64,000 nucleotides of DNA from an uncultured Eubacterium sp. (lineage in GTDB: Bacteria > Bacillota > Clostridia > Oscillospirales > Acutalibacteraceae): the NCBI RefSeq assembly GCF_934525195.1, contig NZ_CAKSZA010000006.1, positions 1 to 64,000 of the forward strand, given 5' to 3'. This document shows positions 1 through 7,803 of this stretch, piece after piece. The notes beneath the pieces are model-generated. The model saw only the letters and a list, made by a program, of their open reading frames with translations. It was not told the origin of the DNA and did not search any database. The position numbers and the translations under genes were made by a program. The stretch's first letter is position 1; each line of letters opens with the position of its first letter.

Positions 1-315
1 GGAATTAAAAACGGCTATAAAATTTCTTGGAAAAAGTCATCGGGTCAATTTGACGGATATAGAATTACAATTTATGACGGCAATTACAAAGACAAAAATT
101 CGCCTTTGAACAGAACAAAAACCGTCAAAATCAAAAACAAAAAGCAAACTTCTGCAACTGTCAAAGGCTTGAAGCGTAATCACAAATATTATGTTTTTGT
201 TGAGACCTACAAAAAAGCACCGCTTGATTACAGAAAGAGAAATAGTGATACATTTTCTTCGGGCGGATATGATTTGTTCAAAACATTACCTATCAAGCAG
301 TATAAAACAAAATAA
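1..315 (+). CDS. C-terminal end of a secreted Fn3-like protein (partial)
   Basis: The reading frame is open from the first base of the window to a TAA at 313-315, so the gene starts upstream. The visible 104 residues look like the last strands of a fibronectin type III-like beta-sandwich: a Trp in GYKISW near the start, a lysine-rich stretch, then a KYYVFVETY strand. The protein ends in KTK, like other secreted proteins of this window (ends at 15545 and 36328). I infer a surface or secreted protein; the functional N-terminal part is not visible. Confidence 0.7.
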   Translation, partial: GIKNGYKISWKKSSGQFDGYRITIYDGNYKDKNSPLNRTKTVKIKNKKQTSATVKGLKRNHKYYVFVETYKKAPLDYRKRNSDTFSSGGYDLFKTLPIKQYKTK

Positions 316-318
316 TTC

Positions 319-350
319 TATAATGACCGTAGGGGCGAACTGTGTTCGCC
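319..350. repeat. short palindromic repeat, copy A
   Basis: The stretch CTATAAT..CC.GTAGGGGCGAAC..TTCGCC recurs at 40000-40034. The core GGCGAA-CTGTG-TTCGCC forms a small hairpin. It sits just downstream of a stop codon, as REP-like elements do. Function unknown. Confidence 0.7.
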
Positions 351-351
351 T

Positions 352-643
352 TAGACTGTTGATAAAGCTCCTGAACCACGCCAAAAAATAATCAACCGAA
401 TTATGCCTCCCTTTGACGCAAGGGGTGCGGGTCTCCGGTGGAGACCTCTGCATTTCAATGCAGAAGCACCGACCGAACCGGTAGGTGAGACGGTGGCAAC
501 ACGAAGTGATGGCGGAGGGGTTAAAAAAATGCTGTAAGTATCAAACTTACAGCATTTTTGACGTTTTTCGTTTTTGCTCGGTCGGAAAGAGGAAAAACAT
601 CTTCCTTCGCAAGAAAACGAAAATCAGAAACTTTTTGACAGTA
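352..643. repeat. TA-bounded inverted-repeat element, long copy 1
   Basis: It begins TAGACTGTTGATAAAGC and ends CTTTTTGACAGTATA, an imperfect inverted version of the start. The interior matches the element at 22636-22867 (AATCAACCGAATTATGCCTCCC, GGTGGCAACACGAAGTG, and a hairpin followed by GACGTTTTTCGTTTTTGCTCGG). It carries no open frame. It fills the gap between two convergent genes. I read it as a non-coding MITE-like element; this copy is about 60 bases longer than the second, because of extra hairpins near 430-480. Confidence 0.7.
527..559. terminator. hairpin inside repeat copy 1, possible bidirectional terminator
   Basis: A stem of about 12 bp (AATGCTGTAAGT with ACTTACAGCATT), loop ATCAA, is flanked by A-run and T-run, so it can end transcripts from both sides. 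The stem bases covary with the hairpin at 22744-22778. Confidence 0.6.
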
Positions 644-645
644 TA

Positions 646-674
646 AAAGCCACAAAAGTAAAGTTTGTGGCTTT
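646..674. terminator. hairpin downstream of pduL
   Basis: AAAGCCACAAA pairs with TTTGTGGCTTT over 11 bp with a 7-base loop, 16 bases beyond the pduL stop. The T-run is short on the minus strand, so it may be a weak terminator. Confidence 0.5.
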
Positions 675-690
675 TGCTATGTGTTGTTTT

Positions 691-1269
691 TTATTTGATG
701 ATTGTGCCCATTGTGTTTGGCTTCATACCTGCAGCGTTTGCTTCGTCTGTGTCGATGTGCATAGCAAGTGCATAGCTGTCGCTTACTCTGACAACAACAT
801 CACCGAAAGTGAGGTTTCTGCCGTTTGCCGATGGAATTTCAACCGAAACGATTTCGCCGTTTGTAAGACCGAATTCCTCTGCGTCCTTTGTTGTTGCGTG
901 GATGTGGCGCTTTGCTGCGATAACACCGCAAGCGATTTCAACTTCACCGCACGGACCAACGAGTTTGCAAGTGCCTGAACCCTCGATGTCGCCTGATTCT
1001 CTTACAGGAGCAACAACGCCGATTGAACGAGCGTCTGTGAGAGAAAGCTCAACCTGTGTTGCTTTTCTGCACGGACCGAGAATTGAAACTGCAGGGAACT
1101 CACCCTTTGTGCCGACAACTCTAACTCTTTCTTCACAAGCGAATTGACCAGGCTGTGAAAGCTCTTTCTTAACTGTGAGCTGATAGTCCTTGCCGAAAAG
1201 TGTTTCCAAATCTTCCTTTGATACATGAACATGACGAGCAGAAATTTCTACTACTACTTGATTAGCCAT
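691..1269 (-). CDS. pduL: phosphate propanoyltransferase/phosphotransacetylase PduL
   Basis: A 192-residue protein of the PduL family, which moves acyl groups between CoA and phosphate (acetyl-CoA or propionyl-CoA to acyl-phosphate) and is unrelated to the classical Pta. The two zinc-site motifs are clear: RHVHVS (His13, His15) and RHIH (His122, His124), with a further conserved His171 in AMHID. The length fits the family. There is no N-terminal extension that would act as a microcompartment-targeting peptide, and no shell or diol-dehydratase genes nearby, so I infer a cytosolic enzyme for acetate or propionate formation with an acetate/propionate kinase elsewhere. The ATG has a good GGAGG site. 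It is a single-gene transcript facing away from the upstream membrane-protein gene. Confidence 0.9.
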   Translation of the reverse strand: MANQVVVEISARHVHVSKEDLETLFGKDYQLTVKKELSQPGQFACEERVRVVGTKGEFPAVSILGPCRKATQVELSLTDARSIGVVAPVRESGDIEGSGTCKLVGPCGEVEIACGVIAAKRHIHATTKDAEEFGLTNGEIVSVEIPSANGRNLTFGDVVVRVSDSYALAMHIDTDEANAAGMKPNTMGTIIK

Positions 1270-1308
1270 AATTAATCCTCCAAAATTAATTTCTTTTTTA
1301 ACAGCTAT

Positions 1309-1337
1309 ATTTTATACCATTTCATATTGTTTTTCAA
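1309..1337 (-). promoter_or_regulatory. probable promoter of pduL
   Basis: On the minus strand TTGAAA (1332-1337) and TAAAAT (1309-1314) are separated by 17 bases. An overlapping TATAAA gives 15. The match is moderate. Confidence 0.4.
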
Positions 1338-1394
1338 CACTTAATTTGTTATTATTTAAGAAGTATAAATTTATTTGAAAGAACGGTTGGTTTT

Positions 1395-1754
1395 ATGTAT
1401 AAAAATTGGAGCAAAAAGACGGCAAAAAGATTTTTAGCAGGCACTTTGATAACCTTTTTTGCATTTTTCGGATTGACTTTGATTTTGGTTGTTGCGATTT
1501 CGAGCAGAGATGATATAAACATTGCAATGTCGTTTGGCGAAAAGGTGCTTTTGTCGATTATTTGTGCGCTTGTTCCTGTATCGTCGCTTACAGGTTTTTG
1601 CGTGGGATTTATCAGAATTGATGAACTGACAACAAAACAAATCGTGCTTATGGTTGTTTTTTGCATACCTATGGTTGTGCTGTCCGTACCGTTTGGTTTT
1701 GCAATGCTTGCTCCGACCGTTGCAAAATGCCTGAAAATGCAACAAAAGGCTTGA
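1395..1754 (+). CDS. small membrane protein, unknown function
   Basis: A 119-residue protein with about three hydrophobic segments (roughly residues 13-35, 50-72 and 82-108) and a basic N-terminus (MYKNWSKKTAKRF), suggesting an inner-membrane protein with its start in the cytoplasm. I do not recognise the family. The ribosome binding site is weak. Its stop codon overlaps the -35 box of the rimP operon promoter, so it is unlikely to be cotranscribed usefully with that operon. Confidence 0.6.
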   Translation: MYKNWSKKTAKRFLAGTLITFFAFFGLTLILVVAISSRDDINIAMSFGEKVLLSIICALVPVSSLTGFCVGFIRIDELTTKQIVLMVVFCIPMVVLSVPFGFAMLAPTVAKCLKMQQKA

Positions 1755-1778
1755 CAAAAATAAATTATAATATATAAT
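1751..1778 (+). promoter_or_regulatory. sigma-A promoter of the rimP-nusA-infB operon
   Basis: TTGACA (1751-1756), 16-base spacer, TATAAT (1773-1778). The start of transcription should be near 1785, giving a leader of about 70 bases. Confidence 0.8.
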
Positions 1779-1807
1779 AGAGATAATCGAATGTAAATCA
1801 AAATGAG

Positions 1808-1837
1808 GTGAACCCAACGGGTTCGCTTCTTTTTATT
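1808..1837 (+). terminator. terminator-like hairpin in the rimP-nusA leader
   Basis: GTGAACCC (1808-1815) pairs with GGGTTCGC (1819-1826) around a 3-base loop, directly followed by TTCTTTTTATT. It lies between the operon promoter and the rimP start, so it is placed to act as an attenuator. NusA acts at such hairpins, so feedback is plausible, but this is inference. Confidence 0.6.
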
Positions 1838-1854
1838 GTAGGGAGGATTGTGAA

Positions 1855-2343
1855 TTGGCAAAGCCTACGACAGTGCAAAGGGTTGAGGAAATAATCAAGC
1901 CTATTGCTGACGAAATGGGATATGACCTTTGGAACATTCAGTTTGCAAAGGAAGGCTCGGATTGGTATCTGCGTATCTTTCTTGACAAAGACGGCGGGGT
2001 GGATATGAATGATTGCGTTGATTTTACTCATGCTATATCAAAACCGCTTGACGAGGCAGACCCTATCAGCCAAAGCTATATGATGGAGGTCAGCTCACCG
2101 GGAGTTGAAAGAGAACTTGTCAAGGATGAGCATTTTGAAAAATATATCGGCTCACCTGTTATGATGAGAACTATCAGAGCGATTGACGGAGTTCGTGATT
2201 TTAACGGAAAACTTGCAAACTATGAAAACAAGGAAATCACCGTTGAACTTCAGGACGGTCAAACTGTTACGGTTAACAAAAAAGACACCTCTTATGTAAA
2301 ACTTGATGATTTTGACATCAATGATTTTTCAAAAGGACTTTAA
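1855..2343 (+). CDS. rimP: ribosome maturation factor RimP
   Basis: A 162-residue RimP (YlxS/YhbC family), needed for assembly of the 30S subunit. The family signature is present: an N-terminal alpha/beta domain with DMGYDLWNIQF and LRIFLDKDGGV, the central EVSSPGVERELVKDEHF motif near residues 82-98, and a C-terminal SH3-like domain. The start is TTG at 1855 behind GGGAGG; no ATG fits as well. It is first in the operon, 40 bases before nusA, which is the usual order in bacteria. Confidence 0.95.
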   Translation: MAKPTTVQRVEEIIKPIADEMGYDLWNIQFAKEGSDWYLRIFLDKDGGVDMNDCVDFTHAISKPLDEADPISQSYMMEVSSPGVERELVKDEHFEKYIGSPVMMRTIRAIDGVRDFNGKLANYENKEITVELQDGQTVTVNKKDTSYVKLDDFDINDFSKGL

Positions 2344-2383
2344 TTAATTTTGAATTTTATACCGAAAGGATGAATAGGAAAAA

Positions 2384-3460
2384 ATGATGAACAAAGAATT
2401 TTTTGAAGCAGTAAAAATGCTTACAGCTGAAAAAGGAATTCCGGAAGATTATCTTTACGAAAAGATTGCTGCCGCAATTATTGTTGCCGCAAAGCACGAT
2501 TATAACGGCAAGGACATTGTACATTGCGACATTGACCCGGAAAAAATGAGCATTAAGGTTTATGTAACCAAGAATGTTGTTGAAGAAATCGAAGACCCTG
2601 ATACAGACCTCACTCTTGAGCAGGCACAGCTTATCCGCAAGAGTGCAAAGGTCGGCAAGACAATCGATATTCCGCTTAAAACAAAGAACTTTGGCAGAAT
2701 CGTTGCTCAAACCGCAAAGCATGTTATCCGTCAGGGTATCCGTGAAGCGGAAAGAGGAAAGATGCTTGAAGAGTTCCAAAGCAAGAATCAAGAGCTTCTC
2801 TCTGCAAAGGTTAACAAGGTTGACCCTGTAACAGGCAATGTTTATCTCGAAATCGGTCACAGTGAGGCTGTTCTTCCAAAGGCAGAGCAAGTTCCGGGCG
2901 AAACATTTGTTGAGGGTCAAATCACAAAGATTTTCGTTGTTGATGTTAAGGATATGGGCAAAGGTCCAAAGGTTATGATTTCAAGAACTCATCCGGGTCT
3001 TGTAAGACGTCTTTTTGAAACAGAAGTTCCTGAAATTTTTGACGGCACAATCGAGATTATGAGCGTTTCCCGTGAGGCAGGCTCTCGCACAAAGATTGCC
3101 GTATATTCAAAGGACGAAAACGTTGATGCTGTCGGTTCATGTATCGGACCAAAGGGTCAGAGAGTTTCAAATGTTGTTGACGCTCTCGGCGGTGAAAAGA
3201 TTGATATTGTAAAATACAGCACCGACCCTGTTGAATTTGTTTCTGCCGCACTTGCACCGTCAGATGTAATTTCTGTTGAAATTCTTGACGAGGAAGCAAA
3301 GTCTTGCAGAGCAACAGTTCCCGATGACCAGCTTTCACTCGCAATCGGCAACAAGGGACAGAATGTTCGTCTTGCCGCAAAGCTCACTTCTTGGAAGATT
3401 GACATCAAACCTGAATCGGGCTTCTACGAGGGTGCAAGCGAGGACACGGTTGAAGAATAA
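2384..3460 (+). CDS. nusA: transcription termination/antitermination factor NusA
   Basis: A 358-residue NusA that binds RNA polymerase and nascent RNA and affects pausing, termination and antitermination. The order is an N-terminal polymerase-binding domain (about 1-125), S1 (about 130-200, LLSAKVNKVDPVTGNVYLEIG), KH1 with RVSNVVDALGGEKIDIV and KH2 with SLAIGNKGQNVRLAAKLTSWKIDI. It lacks the acidic C-terminal repeats of enterobacterial NusA, as usual in Firmicutes. Two adjacent ATG codons (2384, 2387) share the AGGAAAA site. A five-codon frame at 2370-2387 ends on the start region and may be only chance. Confidence 0.96.
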   Translation: MMNKEFFEAVKMLTAEKGIPEDYLYEKIAAAIIVAAKHDYNGKDIVHCDIDPEKMSIKVYVTKNVVEEIEDPDTDLTLEQAQLIRKSAKVGKTIDIPLKTKNFGRIVAQTAKHVIRQGIREAERGKMLEEFQSKNQELLSAKVNKVDPVTGNVYLEIGHSEAVLPKAEQVPGETFVEGQITKIFVVDVKDMGKGPKVMISRTHPGLVRRLFETEVPEIFDGTIEIMSVSREAGSRTKIAVYSKDENVDAVGSCIGPKGQRVSNVVDALGGEKIDIVKYSTDPVEFVSAALAPSDVISVEILDEEAKSCRATVPDDQLSLAIGNKGQNVRLAAKLTSWKIDIKPESGFYEGASEDTVEE

Positions 3461-3485
3461 TTATTTTTTGCAAAGGTGATAGCTT

Positions 3486-3755
3486 ATGAAAACAAAAAAA
3501 GTGCCTATGAGAATGTGCACAGGCTGTGGAGAAATGTTTGACAAACGAACTCTTGTGAGAGTTGTCAAAAGTCCAGAGGGAGAGGTCAGCCTTGACCTCA
3601 CAGGCAAAAAAGCCGGCAGAGGTGCTTATGTTTGCAAAAGCGCAGACTGCTTGAAGCAAGCAAGAAAAAAGCGTGCCTTTGAAAGAGCGTTTTCTATGAA
3701 AATAGAGGACAGCGTATACGATAAAATGGAAGAAGAAATTTCAAATGCCGAATAA
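3486..3755 (+). CDS. rnpM: YlxR-family RNA-binding protein (RnpM)
   Basis: An 89-residue YlxR protein. The family core is visible: PMRMCTGCGEMFDKRTLVRVV, then GKKAGRGAYVC and a CLKQARKKRAFERAF helix. YlxR folds as a small RNA-binding protein and has been reported to modulate RNase P in Firmicutes. It overlaps the next gene by 11 bases, so the two are probably translationally coupled. Confidence 0.92.
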   Translation: MKTKKVPMRMCTGCGEMFDKRTLVRVVKSPEGEVSLDLTGKKAGRGAYVCKSADCLKQARKKRAFERAFSMKIEDSVYDKMEEEISNAE

Positions 3756-4083
3756 AAAATATCTCTCAATGCTGGGAATGGCAAGAAGAGCGGGCAAACT
3801 TTCTATGGGTCACGATATGGCACTCAAAGCCGTGATGGAACATAAAACCGAGCTTGTGATTTTTGCGTCGGATGTGTCACAGCGACTTGTTGGCGAATTT
3901 GATGTTGCCATAGAAAAGTCAAAGCACGATGTAACCGTGAGCATTATTCCCGAAACGATTAACGACATCCACAGGGCCTTGGGCTACAAGGCGGGGGTTA
4001 TTACGGTTGATGACAAAAACTTTTCCGGCAGAATAAAAGAATTGATTAATCAGGAGGAAAACGAGTATGGTAATAAAGATTAA
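3745..4083 (+). CDS. ylxQ: L7Ae/L30e-type ribosomal protein-like, YlxQ
   Basis: A 112-residue protein of the L7Ae/L30e/S12e family, which binds kink-turn RNA. LGMARRAGKLSMGHD near the N-terminus is the typical start of bacterial YlxQ. The gene lies between rnpM and infB in the standard order, overlapping both (11 and 17 bases). Its cellular role is not well established in any species. Confidence 0.88.
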   Translation: MPNKKYLSMLGMARRAGKLSMGHDMALKAVMEHKTELVIFASDVSQRLVGEFDVAIEKSKHDVTVSIIPETINDIHRALGYKAGVITVDDKNFSGRIKELINQEENEYGNKD

Positions 4084-6448
4084 GGTTTCCGATGTTGCAA
4101 AGGACTTTGGAAAGCAAAACAAAGAAATTATCGAAGTACTTGACCAATACTGCGAAGGTCCTGCAAAAAAAGCTGCAACTGCACTCAGCGAGGATGAACT
4201 CAACATCCTTTTTGATAAGCTTACACAAGCAAACAGCGTAAGCAATTTTGATGATTACTTTGCACAGAAAAAGGCTGCCCCAAAGAAGAAGTCGGCTCCT
4301 AAAAAGGATGCAAAGAAAGACAGCACCGACCCTAAGGACGAGGCTAAGAACAAGAAGCGTCAGAGTCAGGCTGCTATTCTTCAAATGGCAGAGCAGGCTG
4401 CAAAGAGAGCAGAAGAAAAAGCAAAGAAAAAGGCAGAGCAAGCACCTCAGGCAAGAACCAAGGGCGAGGCTCGCCATATAGACACAAGAGTTAACAATGT
4501 TGACCTTGAAAAGTACAATCAGAAGTATGAGGATATTTCACCTGCAAATACAGTAGGCGATTATCAAAAGAAGCAGAAGCTTAACCAAAAGTCGAAGCAA
4601 TACAGAAAGAAAAAACCTCAGGGTATGCACGCTCGCTCAAAGAAAGAAACAGAAGCACAGCGTCTTGCCCGTATTGCAGAGCAGAGAAAGAAGCAACAAA
4701 TCAAGATTACAGTCGGTGACGAAATCACTGTCGGTGAACTTGCTTCCCGCCTTCGTCTTGCTGCAAATGAGGTTATCAAGGCACTTATGAAGCTTGGTAT
4801 GATGGTATCTGTAAATGAAGTTATCGACTACGATACAGCAGAAATCGTTGCAACAGAGCTTGGCGCAAAGGTAGAAAAAGAAGTTGTTGTTACAATCGAG
4901 GAACAGATTATCGAGGCAGAGGTTGAAAACGATGAAAACGCCGTTACTCGTCCTCCTGTTGTATGTGTTATGGGTCACGTTGACCACGGTAAGACATCCA
5001 TCCTTGACGCTATTCGTAACACATCCGTTACTTCAACCGAGGCAGGCGGTATCACACAGGCTATCGGTGCTTATCAGGTAGTAACTCCTGATAAACAGGT
5101 TATTACTTTCCTTGACACACCGGGTCACGCCGCATTTACCGCAATGCGTGCAAGAGGTGCAATGAGCACGGATATTGCCGTTCTTGTTGTTGCCGCAGAT
5201 GACGGTATTATGCCGCAGACTATTGAGGCTATCAATCACGCAAAAGCAGCAGGTGTAGAAATTATTGTTGCCATCAACAAGATGGATAAAGAGGGTGCAA
5301 ATCCTGACAGAGTTATGCAACAACTCACAGAGCACGAGCTTGTTCCGGAAGAATGGGGCGGCGATGTTATCTGCGTTCCTGTTTCTGCAAAGACAAAAAT
5401 GGGCATCGACAAACTTCTTGAAACAATCAACCTTGTTGCAGAAATGTGCGAACTCAAGGCTAACCCTGACAGAAGTGCAAGCGGTGTTGTTATCGAAGCT
5501 AAGCTTGACAAGGGCAGAGGTCCTATTGCAACCCTCCTTGTACAAAACGGTACTCTCAACGCAGGCGATGTTATCGTTGCAGGCACAGCAGTCGGCAAGG
5601 TTAGAGCAATGGTTGACTGCCAGGGCAAGAAGATAAACAGCGCAGGTCCGTCGGTTCCTGTTGAAATTATGGGTCTTGACCAAGTTCCTATGAGCGGTGA
5701 CCTATTTAATGCCGTTTCTGATGAAAAACTTGCTCGTCAGCTTGTTGAACAGCGTAAGGCAGAAGCTAAGGAAGAAGAATTCAAGGCATTCCAGAAAGTT
5801 ACACTCGACACCTTGTTCGACACTCTCCACGAGGGCGAACTCAAGGACCTCAACATCATCGTTAAGGCTGATGTTCAAGGTTCTGTTGAGGCTGTTAAGC
5901 AGTCACTTCTCAAGATTGAAAATGACGAAGTCAGAGTTAAGATTATCCACGGCGGTGTCGGCACAATCAATGAAAGTGATGTTATGCTTGCAAACGCTTC
6001 AAACGCAATCATCGTCGGCTTTGCAGTCGGTGTTGACCCAATCGCACAGGAAAGTGCAAACCGTGACGGTATCGAAATTAAGACTTACGATATCATCTAC
6101 GACGCTATTGAAGATATTGAAAATGCAATGCGTGGTATGAGAGCACCTAAGTATCGTAATGTTGACACAGGTGCTGCGGAAGTTCGTGAGGTTTACAAAA
6201 TTTCATCTGCCGGCACAATCGCTGGCTGTGTTGTTACATCGGGCAACATCAAGCGTGACGGTAAGGTTAGAGTTATGCGAAACGGCAAGGAACTTGCAGA
6301 TGTTGACATTGCTAACCTCAAGAGATTTAAGGATGAAGTTAAGGAAGTATCTTCGGGTTATGAATGTGGTATAAGCCTTGCAGGTTTTGACGACATTCAG
6401 GCAGGAGATGTTTTCGAGGCTTATATTGTTGAAGAATACAGAGATTAA
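4067..6448 (+). CDS. infB: translation initiation factor IF-2
   Basis: A 793-residue GTPase that brings initiator tRNA to the 30S subunit. An N-terminal IF2-N helix domain (1-60) is followed by a charged linker rich in Lys/Ala/Glu (about 65-210), a second IF2-N domain (about 213-270), then the G domain: GHVDHGKT (303-310), DTPGH near 352, NKMD near 406. Domains II, III and IV follow; the C-terminus has the GYECGISL and DIQAGDVFEAY motifs. The start lies inside ylxQ with an AGGAGG site. A small inverted-repeat element follows its stop. Confidence 0.97.
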   Translation: MVIKIKVSDVAKDFGKQNKEIIEVLDQYCEGPAKKAATALSEDELNILFDKLTQANSVSNFDDYFAQKKAAPKKKSAPKKDAKKDSTDPKDEAKNKKRQSQAAILQMAEQAAKRAEEKAKKKAEQAPQARTKGEARHIDTRVNNVDLEKYNQKYEDISPANTVGDYQKKQKLNQKSKQYRKKKPQGMHARSKKETEAQRLARIAEQRKKQQIKITVGDEITVGELASRLRLAANEVIKALMKLGMMVSVNEVIDYDTAEIVATELGAKVEKEVVVTIEEQIIEAEVENDENAVTRPPVVCVMGHVDHGKTSILDAIRNTSVTSTEAGGITQAIGAYQVVTPDKQVITFLDTPGHAAFTAMRARGAMSTDIAVLVVAADDGIMPQTIEAINHAKAAGVEIIVAINKMDKEGANPDRVMQQLTEHELVPEEWGGDVICVPVSAKTKMGIDKLLETINLVAEMCELKANPDRSASGVVIEAKLDKGRGPIATLLVQNGTLNAGDVIVAGTAVGKVRAMVDCQGKKINSAGPSVPVEIMGLDQVPMSGDLFNAVSDEKLARQLVEQRKAEAKEEEFKAFQKVTLDTLFDTLHEGELKDLNIIVKADVQGSVEAVKQSLLKIENDEVRVKIIHGGVGTINESDVMLANASNAIIVGFAVGVDPIAQESANRDGIEIKTYDIIYDAIEDIENAMRGMRAPKYRNVDTGAAEVREVYKISSAGTIAGCVVTSGNIKRDGKVRVMRNGKELADVDIANLKRFKDEVKEVSSGYECGISLAGFDDIQAGDVFEAYIVEEYRD

Positions 6449-6452
6449 TCAG

Positions 6453-6495
6453 TAGACTGCCGATAAAGCAAATTCAAATGCTTTCTCAACAGTCT
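6453..6495. repeat. minimal inverted-repeat element between infB and rbfA
   Basis: TAGACTGCCGATAAAGC, ten bases, then GCTTTCTCAACAGTCT. The two ends are imperfect inverted repeats and match the ends of the long elements at 352-643 and 22636-22867, but the interior is absent. The rbfA ribosome binding site (TAGGAG) begins a few bases after it. It can fold into one hairpin in the operon mRNA. Confidence 0.75.
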
Positions 6496-6509
6496 GTGTA
6501 GGAGATTTT

Positions 6510-6863
6510 ATGGCAGGATACAGAATAGACAGAATTACAGAAGATATAAAAAGAGAGCTTATCGCAATTCTCCGTGAGGTCAAAGACCCAAGAGTAAGCG
6601 GTATGCTCACAGTTGTTAAGGTAGATGTCAGCAACGATTTGAGCTATGCAAAGGTGTACATCAGCGCTCTTGAGGGCGTTGACAAGGCAAAGGAAGCAGT
6701 AAAAGGCTTAAAGGCGGCACAGGGATTTATCCGTGGTCGCCTCGGCTCGTCGCTTCACCTTCGCAAAACACCGGAGCTTCGCTTTGTTGCGGATGACTCT
6801 ATCGAAAAGGGAATGGAGCTTTTTGATAAGCTAAAGGGTATAGAAGCTAAAGATGAAGATTAA
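6510..6863 (+). CDS. rbfA: ribosome-binding factor A
   Basis: A 117-residue KH-like protein that helps 16S rRNA 5'-end maturation of the 30S subunit. Family motifs: RIDRITEDIKRELIAIL at the start, VKDPRVSGMLTVVKVDVSND, and near the C-terminus LRKTPELRFVADDSIEKG. ATG is preceded by TAGGAG. The last 11 bases overlap the next gene. Confidence 0.96.
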   Translation: MAGYRIDRITEDIKRELIAILREVKDPRVSGMLTVVKVDVSNDLSYAKVYISALEGVDKAKEAVKGLKAAQGFIRGRLGSSLHLRKTPELRFVADDSIEKGMELFDKLKGIEAKDED

Positions 6864-7803
6864 TGTTGAAAAGTGTGCAGGTTTGCTCAAAAAAGAGGAT
6901 TGTTTTTCAATTCTCTGCCACGCTCATCCCGATGGTGACACCTTGGGAAGCGGATACGCACTGCTTCGTGCTTTGCAAAAACTTGGCAAAAAGGCAAAAC
7001 TTGTTTGTGATGATCCTATTCCGACAAAATATGAATATCTTTATGATGATATAGAAGTTCAGGAGTTTGACGAGAAGTATGTTATCGCCGTTGATGTTGC
7101 AACGGAAAATCTTCTCGGCGGACTTCAGGACACCTATTGCGGAAAAATTGATTTGTGTATTGACCACCACGGCACAAACACAAATTACGCAAAGTATTTG
7201 CTTCTTAATGCAGATGCTGCCGCAAACTGTGAAATTATACTTAAAGTTATCAAGGCGCTTGGCGTTGACATCGACAAAAAGATGGCTGACTGCCTTTACA
7301 CAGGCATAACAACCGACACGGGTTGCTTTAAGTATTCGTCTGCAACATCAAATACATATCGTTCTGCTGCGGAGCTTATCGACCTCGGCGCAGACAACGG
7401 CTACATCAACCGTGTTATGTTTGAAACAAAGACGAAAAAGTTTGCCGCTTTGGAGCGTCTTGCCATTGAGGGTATGCAGTTTTTCCTTGATGACAGAGTG
7501 TGCATCCTCACTGTAACAAACGAAATGTACAGGAAAACAGGCACAACCGAGCTTGACACCGAGCCGTTGCCTCCGCTCACCCGCCAAATTGAGGGTGTGG
7601 AAATCGGACTTACTATCCGTGAAAAGGCAGACGGCACTTGCAAATGCTCAATCAGAACATTTGAGAGCGTAAATGCGGCTGATATTGCTGCGGCGTTCGG
7701 CGGCGGAGGTCACAAGCAGGCGGCGGCTTGCAGATTTGATTGTGATGTAAAAACCGCAACAAAAATGCTTGTTGAAAAATCAAAGGAATTATTGCACATA
7801 TGA
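6853..7803 (+). CDS. nrnA: DHH/DHHA1 phosphoesterase, NrnA-like
   Basis: A 316-residue bifunctional oligoribonuclease / pAp-phosphatase-type enzyme that degrades very short RNAs and 3'-phosphoadenosine 5'-phosphate. Metal-binding motifs of the DHH superfamily are present: HAHPDGDTLGS near residue 24, a Asp in VIAVDVA, DHHGTN near 103, and the C-terminal DHHA1 signature GGGGHKQAAAC near 285. The position between rbfA and truB is standard in Firmicutes. It overlaps truB by 4 bases. Confidence 0.93.
   Translation: MKINVEKCAGLLKKEDCFSILCHAHPDGDTLGSGYALLRALQKLGKKAKLVCDDPIPTKYEYLYDDIEVQEFDEKYVIAVDVATENLLGGLQDTYCGKIDLCIDHHGTNTNYAKYLLLNADAAANCEIILKVIKALGVDIDKKMADCLYTGITTDTGCFKYSSATSNTYRSAAELIDLGADNGYINRVMFETKTKKFAALERLAIEGMQFFLDDRVCILTVTNEMYRKTGTTELDTEPLPPLTRQIEGVEIGLTIREKADGTCKCSIRTFESVNAADIAAAFGGGGHKQAAACRFDCDVKTATKMLVEKSKELLHI

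Noticed and set aside
352..643. Insertion sequence with transposase
   Set aside because: The element is under 300 bases and has no coding capacity; it is reported as a non-autonomous repeat.
574..978. Open frame on the plus strand over the end of pduL, very rich in Cys
   Set aside because: It is the complement of pduL and the repeat; Cys-rich shadow of a Gly/Ala-rich gene, not a metallothionein.
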